DNA of 14,893 nucleotides, from contig JAMOSO010000019.1 in assembly GCA_027063065.1 (NCBI GenBank), positions 1-14,893 of the forward strand, in the 5' to 3' direction. The stretch comes from Planctomycetota bacterium. GTDB lineage: Bacteria; Planctomycetota; JAMOSO01. The notes beneath the pieces are model-generated. The model worked only from the letters and a program-made list of their open reading frames with translations. It was not told the origin of the DNA and did no database searches. Of the stretch, positions 8,969-14,893 are shown piece after piece; positions within the stretch are counted from its first letter, which is position 1; every line of letters begins with the position of its first letter. The translations under genes and the position numbers were made by a program.

Positions 8969-8974
8969 CTCCTT
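8969..8974 (-). promoter_or_regulatory. Ribosome binding site of pepA
   Basis: The minus strand reads AAGGAG four bases before the ATG at 8964. It is the strongest Shine-Dalgarno sequence in the window and supports both the start and the view that this organism uses such signals. Confidence 0.7.
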
Positions 8975-8991
8975 GGTTAAATAGTGGCAAT

Positions 8992-9019
8992 ATTATAGTT
9001 ACATCAATATGTAACACAA
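8992..9019 (-). promoter_or_regulatory. Predicted sigma70-type promoter of pepA
   Basis: On the minus strand a -35-like TTGTGT (9014-9019) is followed after 16 bases by a perfect -10 TATAAT (8992-8997). The predicted start point near 8985 would leave a leader of about 20 bases containing the pepA ribosome binding site AAGGAG (8969-8974). It sits in the only sizeable gap of the window, and would separate a pepA-to-recB unit from the phoH-SNF2-bshB1 genes. Read-through from bshB1 remains possible because no terminator is seen. Confidence 0.6.
8998..9015. promoter_or_regulatory. Palindrome in the pepA promoter spacer, possible operator
   Basis: A perfect 7-base inverted repeat with a 4-base centre, GTTACATATTGATGTAAC on the minus strand, lies between the -35 and -10 elements and touches both. 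This placement suits a dimeric repressor. It is followed by TATAAT and not by a T run, so it does not look like an intrinsic terminator for bshB1. I cannot name a regulator for this motif. Confidence 0.5.
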
Positions 9020-9024
9020 GTTTT

Positions 9025-9747
9025 TCAAATTATGCCTGCCACATCTAACAATACAGCCCTTGGATCGTTTAAAGGTACAGGCGTTCGCATTATATATCCT
9101 TCACCATATTGCACGCCAATAGAACTGCCTAACGCCCTTTGCTTAGCCTCCCAACCTTCCAAAAATGAAGGATTCGATATTTGAGTTATCGGCTCAGAAG
9201 ATGACTTGGAGTATAATTGAGAACCATAACATAAGACTGCAGAAGTTTTTTCTGCAAAAACATCTGAAATATCAAAGATAAAGTTCGGTTCTATTCTATA
9301 ACGTGAAATATAATATAAAATTCTTTCTGCACGATGTGTTTCACCTTCGATAGGATACTTCTTTACGCCAGCAAACCACCATGCATCTTTTACGATTTTA
9401 CTTGTATTAGCATGATCTGGATGATGATCCTCCCAGTAAGGGGTTAAAATTATTTTAGGTTTTAATTGACGTATTACAGTAGCTACTTTAGATATATTGT
9501 CTTCATTATGCAAGATATGTCCATCTGGTATGGATAAACACAGTCTTTGTTGTAAGCCCAATTTTTTTGCACCTTCTTTTGCTTCTGTAGCACGGATTTG
9601 CGCTGTACCTCTAGTTCCCATATCGCCAGAACTTAAATCCAACACTGCTGTTTTCATGCCACATCGATTAGCTTTAATTAAATATCCCCCACAACATAAT
9701 TCTGCATCATCTGGATGCGAACATATAGCTAATACGTCAATATTCAT
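9025..9747 (-). CDS. bshB1: Bacillithiol biosynthesis deacetylase BshB1
   Basis: A zinc-dependent LmbE/PIG-L family deacetylase that removes the acetyl group from N-acetylglucosaminyl-malate, the second step of bacillithiol synthesis. The 240-residue length fits. Visible features are SHPDDAE at 10-16, GDMGTRGT at 41-48, PYWEDHHPDH at 103-112, YGSQL near 174, and GEGYIMRTPVPLNDPRA near the C-terminus, all typical of BshB1. H11, D14 and H112 align with the zinc ligands known from the Bacillus cereus enzyme, and D13 with its catalytic base. The ATG overlaps the SNF2 stop by one base (TAATG), with AAGGA 6 bases before it. bshA and bshC are not in the window. A related deacetylase such as MshB or BshB2 is less likely given these blocks. 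Confidence 0.92.
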   Translation of the reverse strand: MNIDVLAICSHPDDAELCCGGYLIKANRCGMKTAVLDLSSGDMGTRGTAQIRATEAKEGAKKLGLQQRLCLSIPDGHILHNEDNISKVATVIRQLKPKIILTPYWEDHHPDHANTSKIVKDAWWFAGVKKYPIEGETHRAERILYYISRYRIEPNFIFDISDVFAEKTSAVLCYGSQLYSKSSSEPITQISNPSFLEGWEAKQRALGSSIGVQYGEGYIMRTPVPLNDPRAVLLDVAGII

Positions 9748-12700
9748 TACTCATCCTTAATTAATTTCAATAAATCATCAGCTGATAATCTAGCCGATAC
9801 ATGTGTGCCGTCTAACAACGAACCTGCCAAATCACGCTTTTGATGATGTAAATTAACAATTTTTTCTTCAATTGTATCTTGGCATACCAAACGATAAATT
9901 GTAACAGGACGTTTTTGACCTATACGATACGCTCTATCCGAAGCCTGATCTTCAACAGCAGGGTTCCACCACGGGTCCATATGTATAACATAGTCCGCCG
10001 CAGTAAGATTTAAACCAACGCCCCCTGCACGTAAGGATATTAAAAATACGTCTCCTATACCTTTTTGAAAATCCGCTACAGAGCGACGACGTTCTCCAGC
10101 TGGAGTTTTGCCATCTAAATATTGATAGTTAATATTCTTTGATTCTACAGTTTGTCTAATAATATCTAAATGAGCTGTAAATTGGCTAAAAATCAAAACT
10201 TTATGATTGTTTTCTAAAATATGTTCTAATATTTCAGTAAAAGCTTTTAACTTAGAGCCAGGTATAATAGTGCCAGAATCCACCAATTTTGGATGACAAG
10301 CCGCACGTCTTAATTTCATAATCTCAGCTAAGATTTGCATACGTTTTTTACCGCCAGCCCCATCTGTTTGCTCTAGTTTTTTTATCGAATTAAATCTCAA
10401 TGCATCGTAAAATTTGCGTTCCTCTTCGCCCAGTTCTATGTTCAAAAGTATATCTGTGCGCGAAGGCAATTCGTCTAAAACATCGGTTTTTAATCTGCGT
10501 AAAATAAAAGGTCTTACCCTATGCCTTAAACGTGCAGTAGCTAAAGCGTCTTGATGTCTCTCTATTGGTATAGCATATTTATTTTGAAAATCTTCAATGC
10601 GCCCTAATAATCCAGGGTTTATAAATTCAAATAAATTCCACAACTCACCTAAATGATTTTCTATAGGGGTACCAGTAGTAATAATTTTAAATTTAGCATT
10701 TAACCCCATAGCTGCCTTAGAACGCTTAGTTGCCACATTTTTGATAGCTTGAGCTTCATCTAAAATCACAGTTTGCCATTCAATATCTTTAAATAACTCA
10801 TTGTCTGACTGCAACAATGTATAACTAACTATCACAATATCATTAGCGCCAATATTTTTTATTAAACCATGCCTAAATTTACCAACAAAATGTACAGCTC
10901 GCAAAGTAGGTGTAAATTTATGAATTTCCTCAATCCAATTATTACATACAGATGTTGGTGCTGCAACTAAACTAGGACCTTCACAGGCACGATTTAAAAT
11001 AACCGAAAGACTTTGTAATGTCTTTCCTAATCCCATATCATCTGCCAGACAAGCCCCAACACCCCACGCTGCCAATCTACTTAGCCATTGAAATCCCTCT
11101 AATTGATAATCGCGTAAAGTTGCATTTAAATCCTTTGGAACTTCAAAAACCATATCTCGTACTTCTTCGATACGTTTAACTTGCGCTGTCCATTTGGCGT
11201 CAACTGTTAAATTTTCGATCTCTTTAGTAACGTCTAAAAAACTTTCACTTAGCAAAGGGTTAATTTGTAAGCCTTCTTCATTGCGTAAAGCCAGGGCATT
11301 TATCTCGTCTAAACACCTTTTTAATTCACGTGTTAAACGCAAATATTTACGATCACCTAAAGATATAAATCTTGATGTGGCAGTCTCAGACAATTCTAAA
11401 AGTTTTGCCAATTCAATTACTTGACCGTCAACGTTGATAGAACCATCTAAATCAAACCAATCGTGATTTTTTTCAACCTTAACTTTCATATCACTTAAAT
11501 TCACTTCTGAACTCAAGCCAATCTTACCGCCTTTTGGCCATTTTAAATCCAACTTTTTAGAAGCGTTTAAAGCAACCAAAACTTCTAATGCCTGATCTGG
11601 CGTGTGAAGTTCCCAATGGTTACGCCCATGATCCTCATCCGTAAAAATACTTGTATCACCCAAAACTTCATCGATAACGTTTAATTCCCAGTTTAAATCT
11701 CTTTTTATTTGTGTTTTTTGTCCGTCAATAGTAGCCATCACAACTTCACCACCATCACCAGGGATAAATGCAGGTCCGTTTTCGTTAAAAGGTGTAGCTA
11801 AAAAATCTACAATGATACCTTCATCTAATGGAGCTAAATGTACAACCAACTTTGGGTATGCTTCTGCTTGTACAACATCAGCAGCATCTGATACAATTGA
11901 AGAATGCACAGTCATAAATGAGGCAATATTCTCTAAGGCCAACATAACTTCCTGCCTAGCTTCGGCAGGCACTACAAGCCCGCTTGAACCTAATATTCTA
12001 GCTAATTCTCTGTGGTGTGATTCAACCTCATACACACGATATAAAGTAGTGCTAAGCTTCTCTATTGTTAGTTCATCTTTACCTAATTTCCTGCCCAATG
12101 CAAACCTGATATTTTCACCCTCTTCACTGATTACTAAATCCAAACAACCACGGTGTAGCTGTATTTGCAAATTAGAATCGTTGTAATCAAATATATTAGG
12201 ATGATCTATTAAAGCTGATATTGCCTGTTGCAAATCAATTTCATATTCAGCACCATGATAATCCTTGTGCATTGAAATAGCCTTACTAACAACCCTGTCT
12301 TGCTCGCTTACAAAATCTATATTGTCTTCTCTATACAGCCTCTCCAATGATACCTTACGCCCTTTTGTCCAACGCCCTGTTTTTGATAATTTTTGTTCAA
12401 TAGGTATTATTTTTTTTATCTCACCATCAAATTGCAATAGCCAACTCAATCTAGTAATTGTTGCGGTTTCTTTTTCCTGATCACCCAAACCGCTTAAAGC
12501 TTTTAAAGAACGTCGCCAATCTTGCTCATGAGAAATTGCATCAACAAAATGTAGTCCATTAAAATTGATAGCATATTTTTTATATTCTTCTTTTAATAAT
12601 GCAGATATCTTAGAGTCTACTTTTATCAACAAAGCACACACTTCTAACGCTAACCAATTAGCACCTGCAAATCTAAGGCAATCATAATATTCTGTTAATT

Positions 12701-13796
12701 TAGCTAATGTTGTATCAGGTATTTTTTTATAAACCCAATAGTAACTCAAAGAATAACAAAATAAATGCCACAATGAATACTCACTATATTTTTTCACCTG
12801 TAATAAAATATCTTGTGCTTGTCCTATGCGATTGGCTTTTAAAGCTAATCCAGGTTCCAATAATTTGATACTATTAACCCATGTTGATTGATCTGATTTT
12901 GATAACGCTTTTAAATAATTTTGAGCATCTTTACAAGAGCTTTCTGAGCATGATGCTAATAGGGCAATAAAATAAAAAATTGATTGATATCCACTGTAAA
13001 CTCCATAGCGTTTTTTTTGCAAATTTTTAATTTTTATTAAATCGGCTTTAAAACATAATAGAGCATCTTCTATTTTATTATCGAGCAATAACAAAACGCC
13101 ATTAATTTGTTTGTTTGCACTACCTTTTAAAATATTAAATATATCGTTTAAATTAGTTGTATCACAACTAGCAGGTAATTTGTTATCAGCTACTATTTGA
13201 TTTAACAAATCTTGCCTAGGTTTTAAATCTGCAGCATAAAACCAACAATCTATCGATATCGGTTCTAGCAATAAACAAAGTATTTTTGGAGGTAAACTGC
13301 TTATCCAACACGCATTAAAATTCTTTAGACATAAACGTATCATTGCTACAGCCGAGTCTTCACCGGCAATGCGACAATACTCAATCAATAACTTTTCAAA
13401 ATTGTCACCATCTTTTAAAAACAAAGAAGCTCGCAATGCCACATAAGCATCCTGTGCATTCTGATATCCATAACGCGGACGTTTTAATACAACCACTCGT
13501 GATAATTTGATAAGATTGTTTTCGTCTACGGCATAATGTAATAATTCATCAATTAAATTTTCGACTACAGTATTGTCATCTGTTAAAAAACCCTTTGCTC
13601 GCATAGCGCGTAATAAAGCTTTTGCCTCTGCTGAAGTAAATGCTTTACCATTACTTTTAGTCATACCGACATCACGACAAGCTTCATATATCCACGTTTG
13701 CGTCCGTGGATAATATGCCAATGCAACTAACTGTAAAAACAGTTTTTCCCTAGCAGAAAATAAATTGTACCGCCTACGATACTCAGTTACATCCAT
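9747..13796 (-). CDS. SNF2-family DNA helicase/ATPase with long N-terminal extension
   Basis: A superfamily 2 Swi2/Snf2 translocase of 1349 residues, expected to move along double-stranded DNA and remodel protein-DNA complexes; the specific role of this bacterial branch is not known. The motor is in the C-terminal third: LRDYQ near 892, Walker A ADDMGLGKT near 917-925, DEAQ box near 1010, TGTPIEN near 1039, VLIFSQF near 1197, and motifs V-VI with LRAGGVGLNLT and DRAYRIGQK near 1260-1290. The first 480 or so residues look mainly helical, perhaps a winged-helix-like start followed by TPR/HEAT-like repeats, and 520-850 hold beta-rich linker regions; I recognise no named domain there and see no SWIM zinc motif. 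The gene starts four bases after the PhoH stop with no clear ribosome binding site, so coupling is likely, and the N-terminus is less certain than the rest. Confidence 0.93.
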   Translation of the reverse strand: MDVTEYRRRYNLFSAREKLFLQLVALAYYPRTQTWIYEACRDVGMTKSNGKAFTSAEAKALLRAMRAKGFLTDDNTVVENLIDELLHYAVDENNLIKLSRVVVLKRPRYGYQNAQDAYVALRASLFLKDGDNFEKLLIEYCRIAGEDSAVAMIRLCLKNFNACWISSLPPKILCLLLEPISIDCWFYAADLKPRQDLLNQIVADNKLPASCDTTNLNDIFNILKGSANKQINGVLLLLDNKIEDALLCFKADLIKIKNLQKKRYGVYSGYQSIFYFIALLASCSESSCKDAQNYLKALSKSDQSTWVNSIKLLEPGLALKANRIGQAQDILLQVKKYSEYSLWHLFCYSLSYYWVYKKIPDTTLAKLTEYYDCLRFAGANWLALEVCALLIKVDSKISALLKEEYKKYAINFNGLHFVDAISHEQDWRRSLKALSGLGDQEKETATITRLSWLLQFDGEIKKIIPIEQKLSKTGRWTKGRKVSLERLYREDNIDFVSEQDRVVSKAISMHKDYHGAEYEIDLQQAISALIDHPNIFDYNDSNLQIQLHRGCLDLVISEEGENIRFALGRKLGKDELTIEKLSTTLYRVYEVESHHRELARILGSSGLVVPAEARQEVMLALENIASFMTVHSSIVSDAADVVQAEAYPKLVVHLAPLDEGIIVDFLATPFNENGPAFIPGDGGEVVMATIDGQKTQIKRDLNWELNVIDEVLGDTSIFTDEDHGRNHWELHTPDQALEVLVALNASKKLDLKWPKGGKIGLSSEVNLSDMKVKVEKNHDWFDLDGSINVDGQVIELAKLLELSETATSRFISLGDRKYLRLTRELKRCLDEINALALRNEEGLQINPLLSESFLDVTKEIENLTVDAKWTAQVKRIEEVRDMVFEVPKDLNATLRDYQLEGFQWLSRLAAWGVGACLADDMGLGKTLQSLSVILNRACEGPSLVAAPTSVCNNWIEEIHKFTPTLRAVHFVGKFRHGLIKNIGANDIVIVSYTLLQSDNELFKDIEWQTVILDEAQAIKNVATKRSKAAMGLNAKFKIITTGTPIENHLGELWNLFEFINPGLLGRIEDFQNKYAIPIERHQDALATARLRHRVRPFILRRLKTDVLDELPSRTDILLNIELGEEERKFYDALRFNSIKKLEQTDGAGGKKRMQILAEIMKLRRAACHPKLVDSGTIIPGSKLKAFTEILEHILENNHKVLIFSQFTAHLDIIRQTVESKNINYQYLDGKTPAGERRRSVADFQKGIGDVFLISLRAGGVGLNLTAADYVIHMDPWWNPAVEDQASDRAYRIGQKRPVTIYRLVCQDTIEEKIVNLHHQKRDLAGSLLDGTHVSARLSADDLLKLIKDE

Positions 13797-13800
13797 ACTA

Positions 13801-14893
13801 TTATAGCAGTTCTGCTGCTGCCGCAGCTAAAGAGCTTCGCTCACTTTTTCTCAAAGTAATATGACCATGTAAATCAACCGCTTTTAAATGTTCAGCTGCA
13901 TACGTTAAGCCATTTGAATTAACATCTAAATATGGATTATCAATCTGATACGGATCACCTGTAAGCACTATTTTAGTTCCTTCACCTACACGACTAACAA
14001 TAGTTTTTATTTCATGTGGCGTAAGATTTTGCGCCTCATCTACTATCATAAAATGTCTTGAGATAGAACGTCCACGGATATATGTCAAAGCCTCTAAAGA
14101 CAAAATATCTTCATCTATCATCTCCTGCACACGTTTTTCTACGTTTTCTTTTTCTCCAGGCATTGCCGTACGCATTAAAAATTGTAGATTATCAAAAATA
14201 GGTTGCATCCAATTTTTTAATTTATCATCTTTAGAGCCAGGTAAAAAACCTATATCTTTACCCAATGGCATAATGGGTCGAGAAACTAAAATTTTATCAA
14301 ATAACTTTTGTCTTAAAGTTAATTCTAATGCAGCCGCTAAGGCTAAAAATGTTTTACCTGTACCAGCTTGGCCAACCATAGTAATAATTGGTATATTTTG
14401 ATCCAATAGCAACTCTAATGCTAAGCGTTGTTCCATATTACGTGGCTTAATTTGCCAAGCTCTGTCAAATTTATCATTTAATACTACTATTTTATTACTA
14501 TTTTTAACATATTTACCTACGCCTGTATGTTTGGCATTTGTTTCGTCATGTAATAATATCAACTCGTTTGGAACACCCTCATACTCATCAATTACAATTT
14601 CACCATTGGCATATAAATTATCAATAACAGATGTGTTAACTGTTTTTTCGATATAGCCCAAATACATCTCATCAACATTAACCATTTGTTTTTCATAGTC
14701 TTTTGCGACTAAACCAAGAGCATCTGCTTTAATACGTGCGTTAATATCTTTAGACACAAAAGTAACATCTCTACCCTGCGTATGTAATCCATAGGCAACT
14801 TGTAAAATTCTATTATCAGGACTATTAACACGCAAACCAGAGTCCACATGTATAGAACTGGCAGAAATAATCATAATTAGACCACCGCGTTCT
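13801..14893 (-). CDS. PIN domain-containing PhoH family ATPase (start beyond right window edge)
   Basis: A PIN-PhoH (PhoH2/YlaK-type) protein, joining a PIN ribonuclease domain to a PhoH ATPase/helicase-like domain; relatives have RNA-unwinding and RNase activity. The frame runs open to the last base: codons before the ATG at 14874 read ERGGLI, and the ATG lies inside the PIN fold, so it is not the start and roughly 80 or more residues are missing. The end of the PIN domain is seen in DNRILQVAYGL and FVSKDINARIKADALGL. The PhoH domain has Walker A GQAGTGKTFLALAAAL (about 14330-14377), SRPIMPLGKDIGFLPG, Walker B FMIVDEAQNLTPHEIKT and LTGDPYQIDNPYLD. The first catalytic acidic residues of the PIN domain lie outside the window, so nuclease competence cannot be judged. 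Confidence 0.93.
   Translation of the reverse strand, partial: ERGGLIMIISASSIHVDSGLRVNSPDNRILQVAYGLHTQGRDVTFVSKDINARIKADALGLVAKDYEKQMVNVDEMYLGYIEKTVNTSVIDNLYANGEIVIDEYEGVPNELILLHDETNAKHTGVGKYVKNSNKIVVLNDKFDRAWQIKPRNMEQRLALELLLDQNIPIITMVGQAGTGKTFLALAAALELTLRQKLFDKILVSRPIMPLGKDIGFLPGSKDDKLKNWMQPIFDNLQFLMRTAMPGEKENVEKRVQEMIDEDILSLEALTYIRGRSISRHFMIVDEAQNLTPHEIKTIVSRVGEGTKIVLTGDPYQIDNPYLDVNSNGLTYAAEHLKAVDLHGHITLRKSERSSLAAAAAELL

Noticed and set aside
13800-13805. TATAAT on the minus strand just before the SNF2 start, considered as a promoter
   Set aside because: It is only four bases from the ATG, has no -35 element at a suitable distance and overlaps the PhoH stop; chance in AT-rich sequence is likelier.
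13806-13830. GCTGCTGCCGCAGC-like repeat near the end of the PhoH gene
   Set aside because: It encodes an alanine run (AAAAAE) at the C-terminus; the repeated codons explain the partial symmetry.
1-14893. Search by eye for CRISPR arrays, tRNA or rRNA genes, transposases, phage or defence modules
   Set aside because: Nothing found. SNF2, PIN-PhoH and RecBC can occur near defence systems, but here they are full-length housekeeping-type proteins in a coupled core gene cluster with no defence partner.

Overview
The window looks like a bacterial chromosome segment of low GC (about one third G+C by eye). It is packed with ten protein-coding genes, all on the minus strand, so transcription runs from high to low coordinates. 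Two genes are cut by the window edges: a PIN-PhoH gene at the right and recB at the left. No stretch over 300 bases lacks a gene; the largest gap is 60 bases (8965-9024). I see no tRNA, rRNA, CRISPR array, insertion sequence or convincing terminator. TGA serves as a stop (mtaB ends with it), so the ordinary bacterial code fits.

In order of transcription the layout is: PIN-PhoH ATPase (partial), a large SNF2-family helicase, bshB1 (bacillithiol deacetylase), a short gap with a good promoter and an embedded palindrome, pepA (M17 leucyl aminopeptidase), mtaB (tRNA ms2t6A37 methylthiotransferase), ubiE/menG (quinone methyltransferase), menF (isochorismate synthase), a small DUF493/YbeD-like protein, recC and the first 169 codons of recB. 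Most junctions are overlaps of 1-4 bases or gaps of 0-4 bases (TAATG, ATGA, TAAATG). This suggests one or two polycistronic units, with a second start point in front of pepA.

The functions fall into groups rather than one pathway. UbiE/MenG and MenF are the last and first dedicated enzymes of classical menaquinone synthesis. BshB1 points to bacillithiol as the low-molecular-weight thiol. RecC and RecB form the core of the RecBCD double-strand-break repair nuclease; recD is not visible. PhoH, SNF2, PepA and MtaB are RNA, DNA, protein and tRNA housekeeping functions.

Organism (inference): bacillithiol plus RecBCD plus menaquinone argues against most Gammaproteobacteria (glutathione) and most Firmicutes (AddAB instead of RecBCD). 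Clear Shine-Dalgarno sequences argue against Bacteroidota. An AT-rich member of the Verrucomicrobiota/PVC group is my best guess, with Chlorobi-like or other Gram-negative lineages as alternatives; I cannot confirm this without a search. I found no evidence of a new defence or mobile system. The most interesting points are the promoter-operator palindrome before pepA, the uncharacterised long N-terminal half of the SNF2 protein, and the DUF493 gene coupled between menF and recCB.
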